Of a DNA stretch of 64,000 nt, positions 26,663 to 36,911 are shown piece after piece. Position numbers and translations under genes: made by a program. The DNA is taken from positions 16,747 through 80,746 of the forward strand of contig JAOYTL010000021.1 in NCBI GenBank assembly GCA_025846845.1. Reading direction: 5' to 3'. The notes beneath the pieces were generated by a model. It was not told where the DNA came from. It saw only the letters and a program-made list of their open reading frames with translations, and ran no database searches. The DNA is from Alloboseaceae bacterium BT-24-1 (lineage in GTDB: Bacteria > Pseudomonadota > Alphaproteobacteria > Rhizobiales > Beijerinckiaceae). The stretch's first letter is position 1; every line of letters begins with the position of its first letter.

Positions 26663-27657
26663 GTGGAAAAACTCGCTACGAGACGGTCGGCGTCGCCGGC
26701 GCCGGCGCCTTCGGCACGGCGCTGGCGCTTGCCGCCACACGGGCCGGGCGGCGCGTGCTGCTCTGGGCCCGCGACGAGGAGACCGTGGCGAGCCTGCGCA
26801 AGCGGCGCGAGGCGCCGCGCTTGCCGGGTGCCAGGCTGCCTGACGCGATCGAGCCGATTTCGGATATCGCGGCGCTGGGTCAGGCCGAGGCACTAATCCT
26901 GGCCGTGCCGACGCAGGCGCTGCGTGCGGCCTCGATGCTGCTGGCGCCGGCGGTGCGGTCAGGGCTGCCGGTGATTTCGGCCGCCAAGGGCATCGAGCAG
27001 GGCAGCGGGCGCTTCACCACGCAGATCATTGCCGAGGCAATGCCGCATGCGGTTCCTGCGGTGCTGTCAGGGCCGAGCTTTGCCGCCGATATCGCCCGCG
27101 GCCTGCCGACGGCGCTGACTTTGGCTTGCTCGGACGCCGCGCTCGCGCAGGGACTGGCGGAGGCGCTGAATTCATCCACGCTACGCATCTATCACAGCAC
27201 CGATCCGCGTGGCGTCGAGATCGGCGGTGCCGCCAAAAACGTGCTCGCCATCGCCGCCGGCATCGCAATCGGCCTCGGGCTTGGCGAGAGCGCCCGTGCC
27301 GCGCTGGTGGCGCGGGGCTTTTCGGAATTGCGCCGCTTCGGCGAAGCCCATGGCGCCCAGGCCGAGACATTGATGGGGCTTTCCGGGCTGGGCGACGTCG
27401 TGCTCTCCTGCGCCACGGCGCAATCGCGCAATTTCGCTTATGGCCAGGCGCTGGGGCAGGGCAGGTCGCCGACTGAAGCCGCCGGCGGCAAGCTCGCCGA
27501 AGGCGCGTTCACCGCCTCCGTGCTGGTGCAGATGGCGCGGGCGCAGGAGATCGACATGCCGATCGCGGAAGCGGTCGCAAGCATCATCGCCGGCACCGTC
27601 GGCGTGCGCGAGGCGGTCGCGGATCTGCTGGCGCGGCCGGTGCGAGCGGAGAATTGA
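26659..27657 (+). CDS. gpsA: NAD(P)-dependent glycerol-3-phosphate dehydrogenase
   Basis: It reduces dihydroxyacetone phosphate to sn-glycerol 3-phosphate for phospholipids. The 332-residue protein has the Rossmann GAGAFGTALA at 14-23 and the catalytic lysine K193 in GGAAKNVLAIAAG, then GLSGLGDVVLSC near 249. The start is a GTG at 26659 that overlaps the tsaD stop in a GTGA junction, so translation is coupled. Confidence 0.95.
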   Translation: MSGKTRYETVGVAGAGAFGTALALAATRAGRRVLLWARDEETVASLRKRREAPRLPGARLPDAIEPISDIAALGQAEALILAVPTQALRAASMLLAPAVRSGLPVISAAKGIEQGSGRFTTQIIAEAMPHAVPAVLSGPSFAADIARGLPTALTLACSDAALAQGLAEALNSSTLRIYHSTDPRGVEIGGAAKNVLAIAAGIAIGLGLGESARAALVARGFSELRRFGEAHGAQAETLMGLSGLGDVVLSCATAQSRNFAYGQALGQGRSPTEAAGGKLAEGAFTASVLVQMARAQEIDMPIAEAVASIIAGTVGVREAVADLLARPVRAEN

Positions 27658-28196
27658 TGCAGCCGATGCTGAAGCGCATCGCCATCCTCGCCGCGGTTGG
27701 CGCTGCCCTGGCGCTCGGCCTGGAATTCACGCAGGCGTTTCGGACGCTGCCGGCGCTCGCGTCGACCGATGCACAGGCGACACGGGTCGTGGTCGAAAAA
27801 GCTGCCCGTCGGTTGACTCTCGAGCGCGATGGCCGGGTGCTCGCCCGCTACACCATCGCGCTTGGCTCGAACCCTACTGGGCAAAAGACGCGTGAAGGCG
27901 ACGGGCGCACGCCTGAAGGCATTTATGCCGTCGATTTCAAACATCCGCGCAGCCGCTATCATCTGGCTTTGCGCATCTCCTATCCGGATGCGGGCGCGAC
28001 TGAGGCGGCGCGGCAGGCCGGCGTCTCGCCCGGCAGCGACATCATGATCCACGGCATCCGCAATGGCCTCGGCTGGCTCGGCGGGCTGCATCGCGAACGC
28101 GACTGGACGGATGGCTGCGTTGCCGTCACCAATGCCGAGATTCGCGAGATCTGGTCGCGTGTTCCTGAAGGGACGCCGGTCGAGATTCGGCCATGA
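27657..28196 (+). CDS. L,D-transpeptidase family (YkuD) protein
   Basis: A 179-residue exported protein. An N-terminal hydrophobic segment (about 7-25) precedes a YkuD domain with IHGIRNG (H132) and the active-site WTDGCVAVTN (catalytic Cys 154). Such enzymes form 3-3 crosslinks in peptidoglycan or attach proteins to it; small members like this may be specialised. The ATG at 27657 shares one base with the gpsA stop codon (TGATG). Confidence 0.9.
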   Translation: MQPMLKRIAILAAVGAALALGLEFTQAFRTLPALASTDAQATRVVVEKAARRLTLERDGRVLARYTIALGSNPTGQKTREGDGRTPEGIYAVDFKHPRSRYHLALRISYPDAGATEAARQAGVSPGSDIMIHGIRNGLGWLGGLHRERDWTDGCVAVTNAEIREIWSRVPEGTPVEIRP

Positions 28197-28217
28197 GGTT
28201 CGGTAGCGGAGACAAGA

Positions 28218-28547
28218 ATGGCGAATGACTGGTCCGACCTGACGAAGCGCGTTGCGCGCGGCATCGCCGAGGTGCGCAAGACCACTGGAGCGGAACTGGT
28301 GCGCGAGAGCCAGCCGGTGCCGCTCGCCGGGCGCATCGCCGGGCGGGTGATCGAATTGCGCCGTCGGCGCGCCGAGGACACGCATCGTTTCGTGCTGATC
28401 CTGCCCTTCGGCGAGGGCGAGACGCGGATCGAGCTCTCGCCCCAGGATTATGCCGCGCTGACGCGCGAGATGGTCAGGTTCTGGAACGAGAATGGCGAGG
28501 CGGCGTCGCGGCCGCCGGTGCCTTTGAAGGAAGAGGATGAGGGCTGA
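28218..28547 (+). CDS. Conserved hypothetical protein in the tsaD-gpsA operon
   Basis: A 109-residue soluble protein that I do not recognise. It has an N-terminal helix (SDLTKRVARGIAEV), a very basic VIELRRRRAEDTHRF segment around residue 45, then a strand-rich part RFVLILPFGEGETRIELSP and a helix DYAALTREMVRFW. Length and position between the L,D-transpeptidase and EVE genes suggest a small domain protein; its stop codon overlaps the next start. GGAGAC precedes the ATG. Confidence 0.7.
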   Translation: MANDWSDLTKRVARGIAEVRKTTGAELVRESQPVPLAGRIAGRVIELRRRRAEDTHRFVLILPFGEGETRIELSPQDYAALTREMVRFWNENGEAASRPPVPLKEEDEG

Positions 28548-28957
28548 TGGCGCATTGGCTGATCAAATCGGAACCTTCGGTCTTTTCCTGGGACGACCAG
28601 GTCAAGGCCGGAGCCAAGGGCACGCATTGGGACGGGGTGAAGAACCACACCGCCAAGCTCAACCTGATGGCGATGAAGACCGGTGACCAGGTCTTCTTCT
28701 ACCACTCCAATGAGGGGCTCGAGGTCGTCGGTATCGTCGAGGTCATCAAGGAGCACTATCCCTGGACGGAGGCCGGCCCGCCCTGGGTGCTGGTCGACTT
28801 CAAGGCGGTGAAGCCCTTGCCGAAGCCGGTCTCGCTGGTGGCGGTCAAGGCCGAGCCGAAGCTTGCCAAGATGGCGCTCGTCACCTCCTTCCGCCTCTCG
28901 GTCCAGCCGGTGACGGACGAGGAATGGGCCCTCGTCTGCAAGATGGGCGGGCTGTAG
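28547..28957 (+). CDS. EVE domain-containing protein
   Basis: A 136-residue protein consisting of one EVE (PUA-like) domain: WLIKSEPSVFSWDD at 4-17, THWDGVKNHTAK near 26, GDQVFFYHSN near 47 with the aromatic pocket, and the KPLPKPVSL segment. EVE domains bind modified bases in RNA or DNA; related bacterial proteins occur in defence systems, but this short single-domain form is a widespread housekeeping type. It overlaps the previous gene by one base and is last in the run from tsaD. Confidence 0.9.
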   Translation: MAHWLIKSEPSVFSWDDQVKAGAKGTHWDGVKNHTAKLNLMAMKTGDQVFFYHSNEGLEVVGIVEVIKEHYPWTEAGPPWVLVDFKAVKPLPKPVSLVAVKAEPKLAKMALVTSFRLSVQPVTDEEWALVCKMGGL

Positions 28958-28994
28958 CAGCCAGCTACCCTCTTGCGGGTCGACGACAAACTCC

Positions 28995-29024
28995 ATAACT
29001 ATACCGTCTGGACGGTTTAGTTAT
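28995..29024. promoter_or_regulatory. TetR-type operator over the promoter
   Basis: The arms ATAACTATACCGTC and GACGGTTTAGTTAT match at 13 of 14 positions around a central TG. The palindrome ends 5 bp before the TetR-family start codon and overlaps a likely -10 region (TAACTA at 28996, 17 bp after TTGCGG at 28973-28978). It is the expected self-repression operator. Confidence 0.85.
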
Positions 29025-29029
29025 GGAAT

Positions 29030-29563
29030 ATGGCCATGCGCCGAAGCAAGAAGTCCGAGCTGCTCGAAGCGGCCGGGGCGATCATCGTCCGCAGCGGCGT
29101 CGAGGCGCTGACCTTCGATCGCCTCGCAGCCGAGACCGGCGTCAGCAAGGGCGGCATCCTCTATCACTTCCCCGACAAGGAGCGGCTGCTCACCGCTCTG
29201 GTCGAGGGCATCGTCGCGCTGACCGATCTTGCGATCGCTGACGCGGTGCAAAGCGAGGCCGGCCCGGCCCGGCCGGGCCGCTGGCTGCGCGCCTATATCG
29301 GGGTCGCCTTCAGCAATGGCGACGAGATCGACCGGCTGCTGAGCGTGCTGATCGCAGCGCTGCCGCCGGAGTCGCCCGCTTTGGTACCGCTCATCGCTGC
29401 CGACCGGCATTGGCTCGAAGCGGCTTGCGCTGACGGGCTGCCGCGCGGCCTTTCGATCGCGATCCGGCTCGCGGTCGATGGCGCCTTCTTCACCAGGCTC
29501 GACGAGGGCGACGCCGCCGCGACGCGCGAGGTCCTGCTAAAGCTGACGGAGCAGGCCCTGTGA
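29030..29563 (+). CDS. TetR/AcrR family transcriptional regulator
   Basis: A 177-residue regulator. Residues 6-52 form the N-terminal helix-turn-helix (LTFDRLAAETGVSKGGILYHF), and the rest is an alpha-helical ligand domain with the KERLLTALVEG segment. It is preceded by a strong palindrome that it should bind. The stop codon overlaps the start of the DUF418 gene in a GTGA junction, so the membrane protein is its most likely regulated partner. The ligand is unknown. Confidence 0.92.
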   Translation: MAMRRSKKSELLEAAGAIIVRSGVEALTFDRLAAETGVSKGGILYHFPDKERLLTALVEGIVALTDLAIADAVQSEAGPARPGRWLRAYIGVAFSNGDEIDRLLSVLIAALPPESPALVPLIAADRHWLEAACADGLPRGLSIAIRLAVDGAFFTRLDEGDAAATREVLLKLTEQAL

Positions 29564-30744
29564 CGAGCGCTTCCAACACAGTGATCGCGCGAGACCCGGC
29601 GATCGACATGATCCGCGGCGTCGCGCTGTTCGGCATTCTCGTCGTCAACATGCCGTTCTTCGCGATGCCGTTCGGTTTCGGCGGCGACTGGTGGCGCTCA
29701 GCCTTTCCCGGCGCGCTAGACCGGTTCGCGGTCTTCCTGATCCAGGCGCTGTTCGAGGCCAAGTTCATCCTGATCTTCTCGTTCCTGTTCGGCTATGGCG
29801 CGGCGCGCCAGATCGAAACGCATGGTCCCGGGCGCTATCGGCGACGACTCCTGGCGCTCGGTCTGCTCGGCCTTGCCCATGCACTCTTGCTTTTTGCCGG
29901 TGACATTCTGCTGGCCTACGCGCTGCTGGGCCTTATCTTGCCGCTGGCGGCACGCTGGTCGGCCCTGCGCCTCCTCAAGGCGGCGGCGCTGATGTGGCTG
30001 CTCGCGATCCTCACCCACACGCTTCTCGGGATCGTCGGCATTATCGAGCCTGAGAGCTGGAAGGGCGGCGATGACGCTGCCGTCGCCTTGCATCGTTCCG
30101 GCGACTTCCTGGCGATCGCGCGTTACCGGCTGATCGAGTGGGCGGTGTTCTATGGGCTCGCGCCGTTCATCACGCTGTCGCATGTCGCGATGATGTTTTT
30201 CCTCGGGATGGCGGCCTACCGCCATCTCGGCTCAGCGCCGCTGAGCAGCCTTGCCGGGCAAGGCCGCGCGATCGCGCGCCTGCTCTGGCTGCCGGCCGTC
30301 ATCGGCAACATCGCCTATGCGGCGATGGCCGTGGCGCCGCCGGGTGCGATGAAGCCCGCCTTCGCCGCGGCCGAGCTGATCCTGCGCGGGGTCTTCCCGC
30401 CGCTGCTCAGCCTCGTCCTGATCGGCGCCGGTCTGAGTATCTTCACCAGTCCGCTCGGGGCCCGGATCGGGCGCATCTTCCAAGCCGATGGCCGGTTGTC
30501 GCTGTCGCTCTACATCTGCGAATCGATTGCCTGCGCTCTGCTCTTCTCCGGCTACGGCCTCGGCCTTTACGGTCGACTGGGACCGGCGGCCTGTATCGGC
30601 TTGGCGGCGCTGGTCTATTTCGGCTTGCTGATCGCAGCCTCGCTGTGGGGCAAGGTCTTCGCCAAGGGGCCGTTCGAATGGTTCGTCGAGCGCATGGCGG
30701 GGCCGCGCCGGCCGCCGAGGATGGTGCTCGAAACCGCCGGATAG
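29560..30744 (+). CDS. DUF418 domain-containing membrane protein
   Basis: A 394-residue protein with about nine or ten membrane helices. The N-terminal DMIRGVALFGILVVNMPFF is the family signature, and the C-terminal DUF418 half has SLYICESIACALLFSGYGLGLYG, split over two helices. Transport of an unknown substrate is suspected for the family. It is translationally coupled to the TetR regulator by a GTG start at 29560. Confidence 0.88.
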   Translation: MTSASNTVIARDPAIDMIRGVALFGILVVNMPFFAMPFGFGGDWWRSAFPGALDRFAVFLIQALFEAKFILIFSFLFGYGAARQIETHGPGRYRRRLLALGLLGLAHALLLFAGDILLAYALLGLILPLAARWSALRLLKAAALMWLLAILTHTLLGIVGIIEPESWKGGDDAAVALHRSGDFLAIARYRLIEWAVFYGLAPFITLSHVAMMFFLGMAAYRHLGSAPLSSLAGQGRAIARLLWLPAVIGNIAYAAMAVAPPGAMKPAFAAAELILRGVFPPLLSLVLIGAGLSIFTSPLGARIGRIFQADGRLSLSLYICESIACALLFSGYGLGLYGRLGPAACIGLAALVYFGLLIAASLWGKVFAKGPFEWFVERMAGPRRPPRMVLETAG

Positions 30745-30948
30745 GCCGGGTTTTTCGCTCCTCTTGCACTGCACAACCTCGCCGAAAGTCGCAGCAACGA
30801 AAGTGCGAGCCCGCTGCGGCTTGCCGGCTGAGGTTCGCGCCCTATGATGCGGCGAAATTCAAGAAGCCGATGGGATGTCGGGCTGACGCTGCGCGCCAGC
30901 CGTGCTGATCGGTCCCGATGACGGCCCATGTCTGGGGAGACGCCTGAA

Positions 30949-32901
<1,953 letters not shown>

Positions 32902-32915
32902 GCGGCTCAGTCAAC

Positions 32916-32963
32916 TTGTGAATCATGCCATCAATGACTATTATGCAATCATTGATGGCATGA
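32916..32963 (+). promoter_or_regulatory. Promoter with perfect 15-bp inverted repeat for the FitAB-type operon
   Basis: TTGTGA (32916-32921) and TATTAT (32939-32944) are spaced by 17 bp, a good sigma-70-type promoter. The arms TCATGCCATCAATGA (32923-32937) and TCATTGATGGCATGA (32949-32963) are perfect inverted repeats that flank the -10 box. Bound repressor would cover the promoter. The repeat lies 10 bp upstream of the antitoxin start. Confidence 0.88.
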
Positions 32964-32973
32964 GGATTTCGCC

Positions 32974-33222
32974 ATGGCGAGCATGACGATCCGCAATATC
33001 GAGGACCAGCTGAAGGCGCGTCTGCGTGTTCGGGCGGCGGAGCATGGCCGCTCGATGGAGGATGAAGCGCGCGATATCCTTCGTATCGCGCTGGCTGGCG
33101 AGGCGCAGCGGCCAGCCAATCTCGCGGCCAGCATCAGGACGAGGCTCGCGGCGACCGGTGGAGTGCAGCTGGACATCCCGCCACGCGAAGCACTTCCAGA
33201 ACCGCCCGATTTTTCAAAGTGA
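32974..33222 (+). CDS. FitA/VapB-like ribbon-helix-helix antitoxin
   Basis: An 82-residue protein with the ribbon-helix-helix MTIRNIEDQLKARLRVRAAEHGRSMEDEAR (given in two parts, residues 4-33), a match to FitA-type antitoxins with the EHGRSMEDEARDIL helix. The C-terminal tail (about 45-82) should occupy the toxin's active site. It should repress its own promoter by binding the 15-bp inverted repeat upstream. The stop codon overlaps the toxin start. Confidence 0.9.
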   Translation: MASMTIRNIEDQLKARLRVRAAEHGRSMEDEARDILRIALAGEAQRPANLAASIRTRLAATGGVQLDIPPREALPEPPDFSK

Positions 33223-33644
33223 TCGTGATCGACACCAACATTATCTCGGAGATGGTCGCCGTCGCGCCATCTTCGGCGGTCGAGGCTTGGCTCGCCGCCC
33301 AGCCGCCCATGGCGATCTTCACGACCACAGTAACGCAAGCCGAGATTCTGTTTGGCCTTGGGCTACTTCCTCATGGGCGCCGGCGCCGTGATCTGGAAGC
33401 GGCGATCCTGCCGATCTTCGATCAGGATCTGGCCGGACGCATCCTGCCATTCGACAGCGCAGCGGCAGAAACCTACGCTGCGATTGCAGTCGCGCGCCGG
33501 GAGGCGGGCCGGCCGATCAGTCAGTTCGACGCCCAGATCGCGGCGATCGCCAGTTCGCGCGGTGCTGTGCTCGCGACGCGAAATGCCAGCGATTTCGAAG
33601 GCATCGCGCTGGAGATCGTCAACCCTTGGAGTTGGCGCGGCTGA
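33219..33644 (+). CDS. FitB/VapC-like PIN-domain toxin
   Basis: A 141-residue PIN-domain ribonuclease. The acidic metal-binding residues are in VIDTNIISE (D5), the TQAEILFGLG segment (E42), FDAQIAAIA (D103 region) and ATRNASDF near 123, as in VapC/FitB toxins that cleave tRNA or mRNA. It begins with a GTG inside the antitoxin stop (GTGA). The pair lies between acs and the Fur-family gene. Confidence 0.9.
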   Translation: MIVIDTNIISEMVAVAPSSAVEAWLAAQPPMAIFTTTVTQAEILFGLGLLPHGRRRRDLEAAILPIFDQDLAGRILPFDSAAAETYAAIAVARREAGRPISQFDAQIAAIASSRGAVLATRNASDFEGIALEIVNPWSWRG

Positions 33645-33654
33645 CGTTTGTGCG

Positions 33655-34113
33655 TCAGGCGTCCTTCTTGCCGGGCTTCCGCCGTGCCGGCTTGATCTTG
33701 CGCCCATACAGCTCCAGCTTGTGCCGGACGATCTCGTAGCCGAGCTCGGCTGCGATCTTGGCCTGGAGCGCCTCGATCTCGGGCGAGGAGAACTCGACGA
33801 CCTGACCGGTCTCGACATCGATCAGATGGTCATGGTGCTGCTGGTCGGCGTGCTCGTAGCGCGAGACACCGTCCTCGAAGGCGTGGCGTTCGATCGCGCC
33901 CTGCGTCTCCAGCAGCTTCATCGTGCGGTAGACGGTCGAGAGCGACAGCGTCGGGTCGTGCACGAAAGCGCGGGTGAAGATGCCCTTCGCATCGGGATGG
34001 TCGTCGGCCTCGGCCAGGACCCGCAGGATCAGCCGGCGCTGCTGGGTCATGCGCAGCCCCGCCTTGCGGAGCTGGAGCTCGAATGCCGCCACGCGCTGGT
34101 CGATTCCCTTCAT
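33655..34113 (-). CDS. mur: Fur-family regulator, probably the manganese regulator Mur
   Basis: A 152-residue Fur-family repressor with the winged helix (LRMTQQRRLILRVL at 20-33, STVYRTMKLL at 59-68) and the metal segment HADQQHHDHLID near 88. The CxxC pairs that hold structural zinc in many Fur proteins are absent (DVETGQ replaces C..CG), as in rhizobial Fur/Mur. It is divergent from sitABCD, a manganese/iron importer that Mur controls in rhizobia, so I favour Mur over a true Fur; Zur is less likely. Confidence 0.8.
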   Translation of the reverse strand: MKGIDQRVAAFELQLRKAGLRMTQQRRLILRVLAEADDHPDAKGIFTRAFVHDPTLSLSTVYRTMKLLETQGAIERHAFEDGVSRYEHADQQHHDHLIDVETGQVVEFSSPEIEALQAKIAAELGYEIVRHKLELYGRKIKPARRKPGKKDA

Positions 34114-34138
34114 GCGCGAGAGGTAGCAACCCTGAGAG

Positions 34139-34203
34139 GCATTTGCAAAAATGCTTTATCGCAATTCGTTTGCAACTGCGTTGACAAATGCAAGTGGTTT
34201 GCA
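34139..34203. promoter_or_regulatory. Repeated TTGCA half-sites between mur and sitA
   Basis: Three inverted repeats of similar core fill the divergent promoter: GCATTT-N4-AAATGC (34139-34154), GCAA-N5-TTGC (34161-34173) and TGCAA-N5-TTGCA (34189-34203). A TTGACA -35 box lies at 34181-34186. The location and the A/T-flanked TGCAA core resemble Mur/Fur-binding elements of rhizobia; binding by the adjacent regulator is inference. Confidence 0.65.
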
Positions 34204-34243
34204 ATAGCGTTACATTATCCCCTGCTTCGCTATTGGAGAGACC

Positions 34244-35155
34244 ATGTCGTCGCGCCGCTATTTCCTTGGCCTTGCCGCCGCCACGACACTGGCCTTCGGC
34301 CTTGCCGGTTCTGCCTTCGCGCAGACCACGCCGGGCAAGCCCTTGCGCGTCGTGACCACCTTCACGGTGATCCAGGACATCGCCCAGAATGTCGCCGGTA
34401 CGGCGGCGATCGTCGAATCGATCACCAAACCCGGCGCCGAGATCCATGACTACCAGCCGACGCCGCTCGACGTGGTGAAAGCTCAATCGGCCGATCTCGT
34501 GCTCTGGAACGGCATGAACCTGGAGCGCTGGTTCGAGAAGTTCTTCGACAATGTGAAGAACGTGAAGAGCGCGGTGGTGACCGACGGCATCGCGCCGATG
34601 GGCATCAAGGAGGGCCCCTATGAGGGCAAGCCCAACCCGCATGCCTGGATGTCGACGGCAAGCGCGCTGATCTATGTCGAGAACATCCGCAAGGCGCTGT
34701 CCGAGGCCGATTCGGCCAATGCCGCGACCTATGCCAGGAACGCCAACGACTACGCCGCGCAGATCAAGGCGATGGACGGGCCGCTGCGCGCCCGCCTCGA
34801 CAAGGTGCCGGCCGACAAGCGCTGGCTCGTCTCCAGCGAGGGCGCCTTCAGCTATCTCACCCGCGACTATGGCTGGCGCGAAGCCTATCTTTGGCCGATC
34901 AATGCCGACGAGCAGGGCACACCGCAGCAGGTGCGCCGGCTGATCGACCTCGTCCGCAAGAACAAGGTCCCGGCCGTGTTCAGCGAGAGCACGATCTCGG
35001 ACAAGGCTGCCAAGCAGGTCGCGCGCGAGACCGGCGCCAAGTACGGCGGCGTGCTCTATGTCGACTCGCTCTCCGATGCCCGCGGCGCGGTGCCGACCTA
35101 TCTCAAGCTGCTCGAAGTCACCGTCGACACGATCGCGAAGGGGTTCGGCCAGTGA
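34244..35155 (+). CDS. sitA: Manganese/iron ABC transporter substrate-binding protein
   Basis: A 303-residue periplasmic cluster A-I metal-binding protein with a signal peptide (SSRRYFLGL..., cleaved after AFA at about 26). The four expected metal ligands fall at H68 (HDYQPTP), H133 (NPHAWMS), E199 (SEG) and D274 (VDSLSD); their spacing closely follows that of PsaA/SitA proteins. The His,His,Glu,Asp set favours Mn or Fe over Zn. The last codon overlaps sitB. Confidence 0.9.
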   Translation: MSSRRYFLGLAAATTLAFGLAGSAFAQTTPGKPLRVVTTFTVIQDIAQNVAGTAAIVESITKPGAEIHDYQPTPLDVVKAQSADLVLWNGMNLERWFEKFFDNVKNVKSAVVTDGIAPMGIKEGPYEGKPNPHAWMSTASALIYVENIRKALSEADSANAATYARNANDYAAQIKAMDGPLRARLDKVPADKRWLVSSEGAFSYLTRDYGWREAYLWPINADEQGTPQQVRRLIDLVRKNKVPAVFSESTISDKAAKQVARETGAKYGGVLYVDSLSDARGAVPTYLKLLEVTVDTIAKGFGQ

Positions 35156-36060
35156 ACCGGGAGGCCGCCGAGATCCGCCCGGGGCAGGTGCCGACGCCAT
35201 CGATCGTGATCAGCGGCGTCACCGTCCGCTACGCCAATGGCGTGACCGCGGTGAACGACGCCTCCTTCGCGCTCGGCCCCGGCACGATCTGCGCGTTGGT
35301 CGGCGTCAACGGCTCCGGCAAGTCGACGATCTTCAAGACGCTGATGGGCTTCCTCAAGCCGGCGCAGGGGCTGGTCAGCATCGCCGGCATGGAGGTTCGC
35401 GCGGCGCTGAAGCGCGGCCTCGTCGCCTATGTGCCGCAGGCCGAGGAGGTCGACTGGACCTTCCCGGTGCTGGTCGACGACGTCGTGATGATGGGGCGCT
35501 ACGGCCATATGGGCTTCATGCGCCTGCCGCGGAAGGCCGATCGTGAGGCGGCCGAGCAGGCGCTCGAGCGCGTCAACATGCTGGAATTCCGCCGCCGCCA
35601 GATCGGCGAGCTCTCCGGCGGCCAGCGCAAGCGCGTCTTCCTTGCCCGCGCTTTGGCGCAGGGCGGGCAGGTGATCCTGCTCGACGAGCCTTTCACCGGC
35701 GTCGACGTCAAGACCGAGGATCAGATCGTCGGGCTGATGCGCGAATTGCGGGCCGAAGGACGGCTGATGCTGGTCTCGACCCATAATCTCGGCTCGATCC
35801 CGGATTTCTGCGACCAGGTCGTGATCGTCAACAAGACCGTGCTCGCGGCGGGGCCGACCGAGAGCACCTTCACCCAGGACAATCTGCAGAAGGCTTTTGG
35901 CGGCGCGCTCCGGCATTTCCGCCTGGAAGGCGCGAGCCTGCATGCCGATGCCGACGAGCGGCGCGTCACAGTCATCACCGACGACGAGCGCCCGCTCGTC
36001 TTCTATGGCGACCGCGACCATGAGAAGCCTGCCGCCGGCAGGAAGGACGGGCAGCCGTGA
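35152..36060 (+). CDS. sitB: Manganese/iron ABC transporter ATP-binding protein
   Basis: The ATPase of the Sit importer. The 302-residue protein has Walker A VNGSGKST near residue 49, LSGGQRKRVFLARALAQGG (signature and following helix) near 158, and Walker B VILLDEPF near 180. The GTG start at 35152 is set by the GTGA overlap with sitA. The C-terminal about 45 residues extend past the nucleotide-binding fold, ending in a charged tail. Confidence 0.92.
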   Translation: MNREAAEIRPGQVPTPSIVISGVTVRYANGVTAVNDASFALGPGTICALVGVNGSGKSTIFKTLMGFLKPAQGLVSIAGMEVRAALKRGLVAYVPQAEEVDWTFPVLVDDVVMMGRYGHMGFMRLPRKADREAAEQALERVNMLEFRRRQIGELSGGQRKRVFLARALAQGGQVILLDEPFTGVDVKTEDQIVGLMRELRAEGRLMLVSTHNLGSIPDFCDQVVIVNKTVLAAGPTESTFTQDNLQKAFGGALRHFRLEGASLHADADERRVTVITDDERPLVFYGDRDHEKPAAGRKDGQP

Positions 36061-36911
36061 TGGAGCTCCTGCTCGAACCCTTCGGCTACCAGTACATGGT
36101 CAAGGCGATCTGGGTTTCGGCGCTGGTCGGCGGCGTCTGCGCCTTCCTGTCCTGCTATCTGATGTTGAAGGGCTGGTCGCTGATGGGCGATGCACTGGCG
36201 CATGCGATCGTGCCGGGTGTCGCGCTCGCCTATCTCCTGAAGGTTCCCTATGCCGCCGGCGCCTTCTTCTCCGGCCTGCTGGCGGCGCTCGCCATGGCGC
36301 TGGTCAGGGTGCGGACGCAACTGCGCGAGGATGCCGTGATAGGCATCGTCTTCACGACCTTCTTCGCCGTCGGCCTGCTGATCGTCTCGATCAACCCGAC
36401 CTCGGTCAACGTCCAGTCGATCGTGCTCGGCAACATCCTCGGCATCTCGGACGAGGACGTGATCCAGGTCGCGATCATCGCCTTCGTCTCGCTCACCATC
36501 CTGCTGCTGCGCTGGAAGGACCTGATGCTGGTCTTCTTCGACGAGAACCAGGCGCGCGCAGTCGGCCTGTCGCCAACGCGCCTCAAGATCCTGTTCTTCG
36601 TGCTGCTCTCGGCCTGCACCGTCGCGGCACTGCAGACGGTCGGCGCCTGCCTTGTCATCGCCATGGTGGTGACGCCGGGCGCGACCGCCTATCTCCTGAC
36701 CGACCGTTTCGGCCGACTGATCGCGATCGCGGTCGCCATGGGCGTCACGACCTCGGCGGTCGGAGCCTATGCCAGCTATTTCCTCGACGGCTCGACCGGC
36801 GGGCTGATCGTCGTGTTCCAGACGGCGCTGTTCCTACTCGCCTTCCTGTTCGCGCCCAAGCATGGCCGCCTCGGCGCGCGCCGAGCCGCCAGGGTCGGAG
36901 GCGCGGCATGA
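36060..36911 (+). CDS. sitC: Manganese/iron ABC transporter permease SitC
   Basis: A 283-residue permease of the ABC-3 family with about eight membrane helices. CFLVLKG-like CYLMLKGWSLMGDALAHA near residue 38 is the family motif repeated in its paralogue SitD. Either the GTG at 36057 or the ATG at 36060 may start it; both overlap the sitB stop. The next gene overlaps by four bases. Confidence 0.92.
   Translation: MELLLEPFGYQYMVKAIWVSALVGGVCAFLSCYLMLKGWSLMGDALAHAIVPGVALAYLLKVPYAAGAFFSGLLAALAMALVRVRTQLREDAVIGIVFTTFFAVGLLIVSINPTSVNVQSIVLGNILGISDEDVIQVAIIAFVSLTILLLRWKDLMLVFFDENQARAVGLSPTRLKILFFVLLSACTVAALQTVGACLVIAMVVTPGATAYLLTDRFGRLIAIAVAMGVTTSAVGAYASYFLDGSTGGLIVVFQTALFLLAFLFAPKHGRLGARRAARVGGAA

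Noticed and set aside
28547..28957. EVE-domain protein as part of a defence system
   Set aside because: It is a short single-domain protein in a conserved housekeeping run after tsaD and gpsA, without nuclease or restriction partners.
30784..30810. Near-direct repeat GAAAGTCGCAGC / GAAAGTGCGAGC upstream of acs
   Set aside because: Two mismatches in 12 bases and no regulator nearby; too weak to call a site.
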